Made by a program: the position numbers and the translations under genes
Shown here: positions 8,253 through 15,473 of the stretch, piece after piece
Numbering within the stretch: the first letter of the stretch is position 1
How the letters are laid out: the number at the start of each line of letters is the position of its first letter
Assembly (NCBI RefSeq): GCF_030693805.1
Contig: NZ_JAUXZW010000323.1
Coordinates: 1-39,326, forward strand
Length of the DNA stretch: 39,326 nt
From: Phenylobacterium sp.
GTDB lineage: Bacteria > Pseudomonadota > Alphaproteobacteria > Caulobacterales > Caulobacteraceae
Direction: 5' to 3'
The notes under the pieces: model-generated
The model's input: the letters and a program-made list of their open reading frames with translations, nothing else
What the model was told of the DNA's origin: nothing
Databases searched by the model: none

Positions 8253-8939
8253 CTAGTTGATTGCCTTCGAGACAGCGCCGGTGGCGTTGTCGTCCTTTTT
8301 CGTCGCCGTAAGCTCGCCCTTTCGGTACTTGGTCAGCACCTCCATGCGGCGGCCGGCGTCGGCCGGATCCGAGGCGCGCGGGCCAAGCAGGTCCGCCGGA
8401 TTGGCGATCTGGGCCGCCATGTTCGCGGTGATCGAGCAACCGAAGTTCGGCGTCGGCTTGTTGGCGATGGTCCGCGTGATGCTGGGCCAGGACTTGCCGC
8501 ACTCCGGGATTTCGGTGCGATAGCTCAGGTATCCGACCAGCAGCGGCGGGCGCGGGTCGCCCTTGGGATCGTAGCCGACCAGTTCGATCTGATCGGCCGG
8601 CACACCCTGGCCGATCAGGAAGGCGCGGGCGCCCTCGCTCATCCGGTACGCCGCGGCGCCGTCGACGCCGACATGCGGCGCCTGGATGCCGATCATGCCG
8701 CCCTCTTCCGAGCGCCAGCCGGCGACGAGATCCTTCAGCGCTTCGGCCTGGGCCGATGACAGCCCACCGGCGTGGATCGCCAGCCGCACCTCCTCCGGTA
8801 CGGACGAGACCTTCGCCTCGAACTGCTGAGTCGGCGTCAGCGGGTTTTCGACCGCGTCGGGAACAGGGCTGATGCAGCCGCTGAGCACCAAGGCGCTCAA
8901 GCCCGCGGTCGCGATATTCAGGAAGATGTGGCGGGTCAT
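8253..8939 (-). CDS. cpaD: Tad pilus assembly lipoprotein CpaD
   Basis: A 228-residue lipoprotein: the N-terminus MTRHIFLNIATAGLSALVLS is a signal peptide ending in the lipobox LSGC, so acylation is expected at C22. The remainder matches the CpaD family layout, with a soluble domain containing GARAFLIGQGVPADQIELVGYD and PNFGCSITANMAAQIANPADLL near the C-terminus. CpaD is thought to help the CpaC secretin in the outer membrane. The ATG at 8939 lies 5 bases after the cpaC stop; a GTG at 8948 overlapping that stop is an alternative. The gene sits 11 bases upstream of cpaE in the same operon. Confidence 0.9.
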   Translation of the reverse strand: MTRHIFLNIATAGLSALVLSGCISPVPDAVENPLTPTQQFEAKVSSVPEEVRLAIHAGGLSSAQAEALKDLVAGWRSEEGGMIGIQAPHVGVDGAAAYRMSEGARAFLIGQGVPADQIELVGYDPKGDPRPPLLVGYLSYRTEIPECGKSWPSITRTIANKPTPNFGCSITANMAAQIANPADLLGPRASDPADAGRRMEVLTKYRKGELTATKKDDNATGAVSKAIN

Positions 8940-8944
8940 GGCGC

Positions 8945-10534
8945 TCACTCGATCACGTAGCCGTAGGGGCCTTGGTAGGAGGGGGCCGCGGCCGGAGCCG
9001 GCTTGGCCTTGTAGGCGTGGTTGATGCGTCCCAGCAGGACCGTCTCCGGGTCGCTGGCGATCTTGAAGCCGTCGGCGGGGGTCTGCAGCGCCGCGGGATT
9101 GGTCGCGCCCACCAGATAGGGGGTGACGATGATCACCAGCTCGGTCTCGCCCGACAGGTAGTCGCGCGAGCGGAACAGGGTGCCCAGCACGGGCAGGTTC
9201 ATCATCCCGGGCAGGGAATCCAGGTTCTGGCGGGTCTGTTCGCGCAAGAGGCCCGCGATCATCATCGAGCCGCCGGACGGCAGTTCGACCATGGTCTCGG
9301 CGCGGCGAACGTTCAGCGCCGGGATGGTGAGGCCGGGCGCGCCGGATCCGTTGCCGATCGAGAAGGCGCCCTGGGCGGTCAGCTCGGAGACCTCGGTGGA
9401 GATCTTCAGCGAGATCCGGCCGCCGGACAGCACCACCGGGGTGAAGCCGAGGCCGACGCCGAAGGGTTTGAACTCGACGGTCACGCGGCCGTCGTTGTCC
9501 TGGCCGACCGGGACCGGGAATTCACCGCCGGCCAGGAACTTGGCCGACTCGCCCGACACCGCGGTGAGGTTCGGCTCGGCCAGCGTGCGGACCAAGCCGA
9601 CGCGCTCAAACGCCTTAATCATGCTGGTCGCCTGATTCAGGCCAGGGTCGCCAGCGAGGCCGCTCTTGACCGTCGCAGTGTCGGAATTGCCGCCGCTACG
9701 GGAGATGATGTCGCACTGCACGGCCTCGTTGGGAGGCGGATAACCGCAAGGGACCTGCATGACAGGTCCCTTGGTGGAATCGAAGTTCAGACCCCCTGTC
9801 AGGCCGCCGAGCAGCGAGCCATTGACGCCGAAGGTGGCGGACTTGCCGAAGATGAACTGGGGTTCGCCGACCTGATTGAGCACGGCGTTGATGTCGAAGC
9901 CCAGCTGCTTGATCACGCTGCGCTCCATCTCGACCATGCGCACCTTGAGCATCACCTGGTCCTTGCCGGCGATGCCCAGCAGGTTGACCACCTGGTCGTC
10001 CTTGCCGACGCTGGCGCGGGCGATCTGCACCGCGCGGTCGGCGTCGGCGAGGCTCGGCACCTGGCCGGATAGGATGATGCTGTCGTTCATGGCGTCGACG
10101 CGCACGGCGGAGCCCGGCAGCAGCCGGTTGATCGTCTGGGCGGTGGCCGAGGTGTCCTGGTCGACGCGGATGTCAAGCGACAGGATGCGTCGGCCGGCGG
10201 CGTCGAAGAACACCGCGTCGGTCTGGCCGGCGGCGATGCCCATCACATAGATCCGTCGGGGCGTACGCAGCACCGCGTCGGCGACCGTGGGATTGGTGAC
10301 CAGGACGTCGCGGGCGTCGGTGGGCAGCTCGACGATGGCCGACTTGCCCTTGGGCAGCGACAGCGATTGGGCGGCGCCCGCGCCGGCGAGATTGACCCGG
10401 ACCACCGAGGACGCCGCTGCGGCGTCGCTGGACATCGCCAGTCCGGCGTTCTGGGTGACGCTCTGGGCGGACGCCGACATCGGCGCCAGAGCCGCCGCCA
10501 GCAACGCCAGGGGCAGGACGAACTTGCAGATCAT
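8945..10534 (-). CDS. cpaC: Tad pilus outer-membrane secretin CpaC/RcpA
   Basis: A 529-residue secretin that forms the outer-membrane pore for the pilus. It has a signal peptide (ICKFVLPLALLAAALAPMSASA), the pilus-formation N-terminal domain (about 45-125), a BON-like segment (about 130-190, VDAMNDSIILSGQVPSLADADRAV), an N-domain (KVRMVEMERSVIKQLGFD) and the C-terminal secretin domain (about 300-490) with LAEPNLTAVSGESAKFLAGGE, VRRAETMVELPSGGS and VLGTLFRSRDY. The Ala/Pro-rich tail after residue 490 is typical. The start codon overlaps the cpaB stop (ATGA), so the two are coupled. A second protein with the same N-terminal domain is encoded alone at 12891-13304. Confidence 0.95.
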   Translation of the reverse strand: MICKFVLPLALLAAALAPMSASAQSVTQNAGLAMSSDAAAASSVVRVNLAGAGAAQSLSLPKGKSAIVELPTDARDVLVTNPTVADAVLRTPRRIYVMGIAAGQTDAVFFDAAGRRILSLDIRVDQDTSATAQTINRLLPGSAVRVDAMNDSIILSGQVPSLADADRAVQIARASVGKDDQVVNLLGIAGKDQVMLKVRMVEMERSVIKQLGFDINAVLNQVGEPQFIFGKSATFGVNGSLLGGLTGGLNFDSTKGPVMQVPCGYPPPNEAVQCDIISRSGGNSDTATVKSGLAGDPGLNQATSMIKAFERVGLVRTLAEPNLTAVSGESAKFLAGGEFPVPVGQDNDGRVTVEFKPFGVGLGFTPVVLSGGRISLKISTEVSELTAQGAFSIGNGSGAPGLTIPALNVRRAETMVELPSGGSMMIAGLLREQTRQNLDSLPGMMNLPVLGTLFRSRDYLSGETELVIIVTPYLVGATNPAALQTPADGFKIASDPETVLLGRINHAYKAKPAPAAAPSYQGPYGYVIE

Positions 10535-11394
10535 CGGACTGCGACCTCTGTGGAGTTGCCGGCTCGAATGATGTTGACGCTCTGCTCGCGGGCGGCAGGC
10601 CCGCCGCGGCCCGAGGCGCCGCCCACATCGGCATAGGAGCGCAGGGCCAGGATCATCTCGCCCTGGGCCTTGCCACGCGCCAGAACCTCGGCGTCGGACG
10701 ACGGGACTTCCAGGGTGGCGACGGCGCCGACCACGGTCTTGGCGTCGGCCTCCGGCGACGTGGTCTGGTCGATGGCCAGGACTCGCAGGTTCTGCATCAG
10801 GGTCTCGGTGACGAAGGCCTTGGAGCCGCCGTTGTCCTGAGCCCGCGACTGCAGGACGTCGACACGGTCGCCCGGGAGTATGAACCCGCCCGCGCCCGTT
10901 TCGGCGGTGACCGGGATGGCCATGGCGCGCATGCCAGGCTGCAGGACGACGGACAGATATCCGCTCTGGCCCGCCCGCACGACCTTGCGCGCGGTGATCG
11001 GCTCGCCTGCCATCAGGGCTTCCTTGACGATTGCGCCTTCGAACGCCTGCATCGGGCCCTGGCCCATGACCAGGTCGGTGGCGGCGCGGGTCGCGGTCTT
11101 GGCGACCTTGCCGGCGGCGTCCTTCGGCTGCGGCGTTGGCGCCGCGCCGTCGGTGATGAAGTTCGCGTTGAGCGCTTCGATCGGCCAGGCCTGCCAGTTC
11201 AGATCAGCGGGCGTGATGCGCCAGCCGATCGGCAGGTCCTTCTTGGCGACCAACACCTGGGCCATGGGTTTGGAGACAGCAGCGACCGCAACCGGTGCGA
11301 CTGGCTTGGGAGCCATCATGCCGTGAATGAGGAAGGCGAGCGCGACGCCCGCAATCCCGGCGATGGCGATGATGGCTATTCGGACCGCGCCCAT
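10531..11394 (-). CDS. cpaB: Tad pilus assembly protein CpaB/RcpC (SAF domain)
   Basis: A 287-residue periplasmic protein anchored by one N-terminal membrane segment (RIAIIAIAGIAGVALAFLIH). A SAF domain follows (about 45-130: VLVAKKDLPIGWRITPADLNWQAWP, then IVKEALMAGEPITARKVV), then the RcpC/CpaB domain (about 140-265: LQPGMRAMAIPVTAETGAGGFILPGDRVDVL). The family partners with the secretin in Tad pili. An insertion in the SAF domain (about 80-110) is Ala/Pro-rich. The gene is separated from cpaA by 135 bases, long enough for a separate promoter; the downstream genes to cpaH are tightly packed. Confidence 0.93.
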   Translation of the reverse strand: MGAVRIAIIAIAGIAGVALAFLIHGMMAPKPVAPVAVAAVSKPMAQVLVAKKDLPIGWRITPADLNWQAWPIEALNANFITDGAAPTPQPKDAAGKVAKTATRAATDLVMGQGPMQAFEGAIVKEALMAGEPITARKVVRAGQSGYLSVVLQPGMRAMAIPVTAETGAGGFILPGDRVDVLQSRAQDNGGSKAFVTETLMQNLRVLAIDQTTSPEADAKTVVGAVATLEVPSSDAEVLARGKAQGEMILALRSYADVGGASGRGGPAAREQSVNIIRAGNSTEVAVR

Positions 11395-11529
11395 GACCTC
11401 GATTTCCGTCCCGCCTGGCGGGAAATTGGCGATCGCCCCGTCTTTTCGGGGACGTGCGCGACTCGGATGTCCACATTCTGCGGTCGATGGACCTTGGCCG
11501 GTCCATGGTTAACGCCCGCTAAAGGTGCT

Positions 11530-12051
11530 TCAGAAAGCCACGGCCATGAGGTTCGGCAGGGTGGAGTAAGGCAGGGCGGCCAGCGCCCCGATGGCGATGG
11601 CGACGCCGTAGGGCACGCTTTCGCCCGGCTCCACCAGACGGCCGAACCAGGCCGGTCCGCCCGGCAGGAACGGCCGCAGCCAGATCGAACGCAGCATCAA
11701 CAGACTGAGGGCGAGGGCGCCGCCGGCGACCGCCGTGGCGGCGATGAAGATCAGGCAGGCCGGCCACCCCAGCCACAGGCCCGCCGCCGCGAAAAGCTTG
11801 GCGTCGCCGCCGCCGATCCAGCCGAGCGCGAACATCACCATGCCGGCGACGAGCGCGCCCGCGCCGACCGCCGCGTGCAGGCCGATGTCGCCCAGCGGCG
11901 CCCCGACCGCCAATGCGGCTGGCAGGAAAGCCGCCGCCAGCGTGATCGAGATCCAGTTGGGGATGATGTAGCTCGTCAGGTCGCGCAAGCCTCCTACGGT
12001 CACCAGGGCCGGGAACACCATCACCAGGATCATCTGAAGAGCGGGAAGCAT
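11530..12051 (-). CDS. cpaA: Prepilin peptidase CpaA/TadV
   Basis: A 173-residue A24-family aspartic peptidase with six hydrophobic segments. It carries the two catalytic aspartates: D24 in GGLRDLTSYIIPN and D83 in the GxGD-type motif GGGDAK. It would cleave the PilA leaders at Gly-Ala and probably the TadE/TadG-like pseudopilins. It lacks the N-terminal methylase domain of PilD-type enzymes, as is usual for CpaA/TadV. I chose the ATG at 12051, preceded by AAAGG at 8-base spacing; the ATG at 12075 has no good ribosome site. The gene follows pilA beyond a strong terminator. Confidence 0.93.
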   Translation of the reverse strand: MLPALQMILVMVFPALVTVGGLRDLTSYIIPNWISITLAAAFLPAALAVGAPLGDIGLHAAVGAGALVAGMVMFALGWIGGGDAKLFAAAGLWLGWPACLIFIAATAVAGGALALSLLMLRSIWLRPFLPGGPAWFGRLVEPGESVPYGVAIAIGALAALPYSTLPNLMAVAF

Positions 12052-12132
12052 CGTGCGCACCTTTGTCGGCGGCATGCTGCTCGGATTGGGTGAACAGAGC
12101 GTTGCGCCGGCGAACCACGGATCCGCAGACGC

Positions 12133-12165
12133 AAAAAAAGAGCTGCGGCGCTCTCGCGCCGCAGC
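12133..12165 (-). terminator. Intrinsic terminator after the pilin genes
   Basis: A perfect 10-bp stem (12142-12151 pairing with 12156-12165, GCTGCGGCGC/GCGCCGCAGC) with a TCTC loop is followed on the minus strand by seven T residues (A7 at 12133-12139). This is a classic rho-independent terminator. It lies 35 bases past the second pilin stop and before cpaA, so high pilin expression can be separated from the low-level assembly genes. Confidence 0.9.
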
Positions 12166-12184
12166 CCCTGTAATGATGCTTCTA

Positions 12185-12202
12185 TAAGACCCGTAGGTCT
12201 TA
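12185..12202. repeat. Small palindrome covering the pilA stop codon
   Basis: TAAGACC (12185-12191) and GGTCTTA (12196-12202) form a perfect 7-bp inverted repeat with a CGTA loop, and the right arm contains the stop codon of the downstream pilin gene. It lies just before the terminator hairpin and may protect the abundant pilin mRNA or aid termination; this role is inference. Confidence 0.5.
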
Positions 12203-12364
12203 CGGCATGCTGCTCGCGACCTTGTTGAACGTACCGGCGACCTTCGGGCCGAGGGTCGTCAGGGCGCCGACGAGCACCAGCGCGATCAGAGCCGCGATCA
12301 GGCCGTATTCGATGGCCGTGGCGCCGGATTCGTCGTTCGAAAAACGCTTGATGAAGTTGGTCAT
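12200..12364 (-). CDS. pilA: Flp/PilA major pilin, downstream copy
   Basis: A 54-residue prepilin. The leader MTNFIKRFSNDESG is followed by the Flp hydrophobic core beginning ATAIEYGLIAALIA, with E19 and Y20 at mature positions +5 and +6. Cleavage after G14 by CpaA would give a 40-residue mature pilin. Flp pilins of Caulobacter have the same G/ATAIEYGLI junction. AAGGA lies 8 bases before the ATG. It is about 65% identical (35 of 54) to the second pilin gene 59 bases upstream, with which it is probably co-transcribed because the only strong terminator follows this copy. Confidence 0.95.
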   Translation of the reverse strand: MTNFIKRFSNDESGATAIEYGLIAALIALVLVGALTTLGPKVAGTFNKVASSMP

Positions 12365-12423
12365 TGTTGGGGTCCTTTTAGATTAGGCTAGAGATTGAGC
12401 CGCGGCGTTACTTGCAGCGGTGG

Positions 12424-12588
12424 CTAAGGCATTTTGGCGCTGGCGGCATTGAAGGTTCCGCCGATTTTCCCGCTGAGAGTTTGGAGCGCACTGATCAGCA
12501 CCACCGCAATAAGCGCAGCGATCAGGCCATATTCGATTGCGGTCGCGCCCGACTGGTCGTGCATGAAACGCTTCACGAATTTGGACAT
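12424..12588 (-). CDS. pilA: Flp/PilA major pilin, promoter-proximal copy
   Basis: A 54-residue prepilin with leader MSKFVKRFMHDQSG and mature sequence starting ATAIEYGLIAALIAVV, to be cut after G14 by CpaA to a 40-residue subunit. I chose the ATG at 12588 because AAGGAG (12598-12603 on the opposite strand) lies 9 bases upstream and the leader then matches the family; the frame stays open further up but gives no family sequence. The hydrophobic core is identical to the other copy over residues 13-28, while the exposed C-terminal half differs. It is the first gene after the AT-rich promoter region. Confidence 0.95.
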   Translation of the reverse strand: MSKFVKRFMHDQSGATAIEYGLIAALIAVVLISALQTLSGKIGGTFNAASAKMP

Positions 12589-12890
12589 GTGCTCGATCTC
12601 CTTCTGCAGCGAGCAACCGACGCCTTTTGGACATCCGCTGGAAACTGCTCGCCCCCGAATTGAAGCGACTATCGCCTGGCTCACTTAATGTGGAGTAAAC
12701 CTGGAAGTATTCGACAAATTATATATATGGTTTACTTTGATTTACTATTAGGATCGATTAACCACGCCGCGGAAACAGGCCGGAATCGTCGATTTCACAT
12801 TTAAGACTCTCGCGCGCGCAAGGGCGCTGAAGCTTCAGGCTTTGTTGACCATTGCGGCGCATTTTTTGGCCCGAACAATCGGAGCTTCCC
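12589..12890. promoter_or_regulatory. Divergent regulatory region between pilA and the secretin-N-domain gene
   Basis: A 302-base gene-free region. From 12685 to 12765 it is strikingly AT-rich for this genome and contains TTTAC direct repeats (12731 and 12741), a run of alternating AT near 12720 and a TTAACC half-site (12758-12763). A GANTC methylation-type site lies at 12805-12809 and a 12-bp palindrome CTGAAGCTTCAG at 12827-12838. It must hold the pilA promoter on the minus strand and probably that of the 12891 gene on the plus strand. I could not place -10/-35 boxes with confidence. Confidence 0.6.
12685..12700 (-). promoter_or_regulatory. Candidate CtrA-binding box upstream of pilA
   Basis: TTAA at 12685-12688, seven bases, then TAAAC at 12696-12700. 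Read on the minus strand this is TTTA-N7-TTAA, one mismatch from the CtrA consensus TTAA-N7-TTAA. It lies about 97 bases upstream of the first pilin ATG. In Caulobacter crescentus pilA is directly activated by CtrA (established knowledge), so the position is reasonable; binding here is inference. Confidence 0.45.
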
Positions 12891-13304
12891 ATGCGCCGCC
12901 TCGCACTCCTCGCTGTCGCCGCCACCCTCGCAGCCCAGCCTGCCTTTGCGGAAACCTTCGCCGTCCGCCTCGATCAGAGCGCGAGAATCCGGCTGAGCGC
13001 GCCGGCCCGGGACGTGATCGTCGGCAATCCCGGCATCGCCGACGTCAGCATGATCGACTCGCGCAACGTCGTGGTCCTGGGCAAGGCCTACGGCATGACC
13101 AACCTGATCGTCGTCGATCGCGCCGGCCGCACAATCCTGGAGCGCGACCTGGTGGTCACCGCACCGGAAGCCAGCGTCTCGATCTTCCGAGGGCCGCAGA
13201 TGGTCAGCTATGCCTGCAGTTCGCTGTGCGAACGGGTCGGCCCGCCGGCCGCCGCCTCGACGCCGGCGACTTCCGACCCCGCAGCGGCGGCCCCGGCCCC
13301 TTAA
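12891..13304 (+). CDS. Free-standing pilus-formation (secretin N-terminal) domain protein
   Basis: A 137-residue exported protein. The signal peptide MRRLALLAVAATLAAQPAFA is followed by a domain (about 21-105) with the same pattern as the N-terminus of CpaC: VRLDQSARIRLSAPARDVIVGNPGIADVSMIDSRNVVVLGKAYGMTNLIVVD. It then has a Cys pair (CSSLC) and an Ala/Pro-rich tail. No secretin or BON domain follows, so this is not a pore. GGAG lies just before the ATG at 12891. It is divergent from pilA and upstream of the pseudopilin genes, so it probably acts in the periplasm with CpaC or CpaB, but its exact job is unknown. Confidence 0.85.
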   Translation: MRRLALLAVAATLAAQPAFAETFAVRLDQSARIRLSAPARDVIVGNPGIADVSMIDSRNVVVLGKAYGMTNLIVVDRAGRTILERDLVVTAPEASVSIFRGPQMVSYACSSLCERVGPPAAASTPATSDPAAAAPAP

Positions 13305-13364
13305 GCCTCGATTAGCCTGGATCGCGGATACTCACAGCGAAGGCCTTTGGGGGCGAAGCTGGTG

Positions 13365-13952
13365 ATGCCGCGAATTCGCGAACCACGACGACTTTTCCAA
13401 CGGTTCGCCCGCGCCCGGCGCGGCGCGACCGCGGTCGAGTTCGCCCTGGTCTCTTTCCCGTTCCTGCTGCTGTTGTTCGGCATCGTCGAGCTGGCGATGG
13501 TGTTCATCGTCTCGACCACCCTGGAGGCGGCTACCGAGTCGGCCTCGCGCCAGATCCGCACCGGTGAGTTCCAGACCAGCGCCGGCAACACCAAGGCTGA
13601 TTTCAAGCTCCTGGTCTGCACCAAGATGTCGTGGCTTCAGGCGAGTTGTTCGACCGACCTCAGTCTTGATGTGCGCACCTTCGCGACATTCAACGACCTG
13701 GCGAACTACCCGCAACTCAATCCGGCGACCTACAACCCTCTGGATCCGGCCGCCAATTGCTGGTCGCCCGGCGAGCCTACCGACATCGTCCTGGTCCGCA
13801 CGCACTATCAGTGGAAACTGTACACGCCGCTGCTCAACAATGCACTGCAGAACATGGGCGCCGGGTCGAACAAGCGGATGATCAACTCCATCTCCGCCTT
13901 CCGCAACGAACCCTTCAGCAGCACCCTGCCGGTAGGCTCGAAATGTTCCTAA
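13365..13952 (+). CDS. TadE-like pseudopilin
   Basis: A 195-residue TadE family protein. A basic leader (PRIREPRRLFQRFARARRG) precedes the motif ATAVEFALVSFPFLLLLFGIVELAMVF; CpaA would cut after G20, with E25 as the conserved mature glutamate. The rest is a periplasmic domain with three or more cysteines. TadE/TadF pseudopilins are membrane-held proteins needed for Flp pilus assembly. The start is uncertain: the ATG at 13365 fits the family length, but GTG at 13362 and TTG at 13347 are in frame and no strong ribosome site is visible. It overlaps the next gene by 10 bases. Confidence 0.88.
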   Translation: MPRIREPRRLFQRFARARRGATAVEFALVSFPFLLLLFGIVELAMVFIVSTTLEAATESASRQIRTGEFQTSAGNTKADFKLLVCTKMSWLQASCSTDLSLDVRTFATFNDLANYPQLNPATYNPLDPAANCWSPGEPTDIVLVRTHYQWKLYTPLLNNALQNMGAGSNKRMINSISAFRNEPFSSTLPVGSKCS

Positions 13953-14485
13953 CACGCCTCCTCCGAGATCAGCGCGGCGTCTCCGCCGTCGAGTTCGCGA
14001 TGATCGCGCCGATCATGGTGCTGCTTTACCTGGGCCTCGCAGCGCTCACTCTGGTGATGATGGCCGAACGACGCGCCGGCCACGCCGCCTCGATCGTCGG
14101 CGACCTAGTCGCCCAGTCGACGTCGGTGAACGCCGCCACGCTCACCGACATCATCCAGATCGGAACGGCGATCGTCGATCCGGGCGCGCCGTCGGACCTC
14201 AGCATCCGCATCACCAATGTCCAGGCCGACGCCGGCGGCGTGGCCCGCGTGGTGTGGAGCGTCTCGGTCGGAACCGCCCTGCCCAAGCTCGCGCCCAAGA
14301 ACTCAGTCGTCGCCGGCTTCCCGGTGGGCCTGATCGCGGCCAACGAAAGCATCGTCAAGACCGACCTGCGCTTCGACTACGACTCGTTCATCAGCCAGAT
14401 CCTGCCGAACGTCGTGCGCTTCAACGAGACCTACTACCACCGGCCGCGCCGCACCGAGGTGATCGCCTGCGCGGATTGCACCTAG
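13943..14485 (+). CDS. TadE/TadG-like pseudopilin
   Basis: A 180-residue protein with a short leader MFLTRLLRDQRG and the pseudopilin motif VSAVEFAMIAPIMVLLYLGLAALTLVMM; processing is expected after G12, with E17 conserved. The remaining periplasmic part (about 45-180) has no other domain I recognise and ends in EVIACADCT. The start overlaps the end of the first TadE-like gene, so the two are translationally linked and likely act as a pair. Full-length TadG proteins are usually longer and carry a von Willebrand-type domain, absent here, so TadE/TadF-like is the safer name. Confidence 0.85.
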   Translation: MFLTRLLRDQRGVSAVEFAMIAPIMVLLYLGLAALTLVMMAERRAGHAASIVGDLVAQSTSVNAATLTDIIQIGTAIVDPGAPSDLSIRITNVQADAGGVARVVWSVSVGTALPKLAPKNSVVAGFPVGLIAANESIVKTDLRFDYDSFISQILPNVVRFNETYYHRPRRTEVIACADCT

Positions 14486-14500
14486 GGAACCGGGCCTGGA

Positions 14501-15265
14501 TCAGGCGACGGCGTCGGCCAGGCGCTGCACCAAGGCCGAAGGGTCGAACGCGGTCGTTCCCACCCGCTCCACCGGCCGCACGCCGATCAGCGCATTGGTG
14601 AGGAAGGCCGCCGAGGCCGCCTCCAGCTCCACCAGATCTCCATGCGTTTCGATGACTTGAACACCGGCTGCGGCGCTCGCCGCCATCACTCTGGCGCGCA
14701 TGGTGCCCGCCAGCACGCCGCAGGCCAGCGCCGGCGTGAAGATGCGCCCCTCGCGCAGCCAGAAGATGTTCGCCGCCGCAGCGCAGGCCACCTCCCCCGC
14801 CGCATTGAGCATCACGGCCTCGTCGCAACCGCCGCCGCTCGCCTCGCGGCGCGCCAGCACATTGTCGAGATAGGAAAGCGACTTCAGGCGTGAGGTCGGT
14901 GAAGCCGCATTGCGTCGCACCGTACTGACCAACAGACGCGCGGGACCGGCGGGCGCAGGCGCAGGCGCCGCGGTGGCGAACAGCCGCGGCGACGGCGACG
15001 TCAGACGGTCGAGCCCGCGCCCGCCTGAGCCTGCGGTCAGCGTCAGGCGTACGGCGACCCGAGCGTGCGATCCGACACCCGCCAGGCTCGCCTGCATTTC
15101 GGCCTGCGCCCGCCCCCTGTCCAGCATCGGCAGTCCCAGCACCGCGCAGCCCTGCGCCATGCGATCCAGATGCGCGGCGACGCCGACCAGCACGCCGTCC
15201 AACGCCAGGACAGTCTCAAACAAGCCGTCGCCCAGCGTGAGGCCTCGGTCGTCGAGAGGCGTCAT
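14501..15265 (-). CDS. Aminotransferase class IV (4-amino-4-deoxychorismate lyase / branched-chain or D-amino acid type)
   Basis: A 254-residue fold-type IV PLP enzyme. The N-terminus MTPLDDRGLTLGDGLFETVL matches the family opening, the Schiff-base lysine is the one in RLKSLSYLDNVLARREA, and the segment DEAVMLNAAGEVACAAAANIFWLREG followed by TPALACGVLAGTMRARVM is characteristic. The latter resembles PabC and D-amino acid aminotransferases more than IlvE, which is longer. The most likely role is aminodeoxychorismate lyase in folate synthesis, but substrate cannot be fixed from sequence. The gene converges on the TadG-like gene with 15 bases between and is not part of the pilus system. Confidence 0.85.
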   Translation of the reverse strand: MTPLDDRGLTLGDGLFETVLALDGVLVGVAAHLDRMAQGCAVLGLPMLDRGRAQAEMQASLAGVGSHARVAVRLTLTAGSGGRGLDRLTSPSPRLFATAAPAPAPAGPARLLVSTVRRNAASPTSRLKSLSYLDNVLARREASGGGCDEAVMLNAAGEVACAAAANIFWLREGRIFTPALACGVLAGTMRARVMAASAAAGVQVIETHGDLVELEAASAAFLTNALIGVRPVERVGTTAFDPSALVQRLADAVA

Positions 15266-15473
15266 GCGCAGGAATTTCCCTTTAGAAGCTGAACCATGAA
15301 CACGTCGGCGTGTCTCACACCGAGGTGATTGGCCGGTGTTCGATCCCGGGCGCAGTGTCGTCTCACGAACCTGTCGGAGAGGTTCCGTCCCTGAAAGCGC
15401 CCGCCCTGGCCCAACAGCCGCGGCGGGCGCGATCCGTTTGGCGCTCTCGCCCGTCGCCGCACTGGACGGCGGC

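Noticed and set aside
11395-11529. Small hairpins between cpaA and cpaB as an attenuator
   Set aside because: One inverted repeat has only a single-base centre and the other a 5-bp stem with no T-run on the minus strand; too weak to claim.
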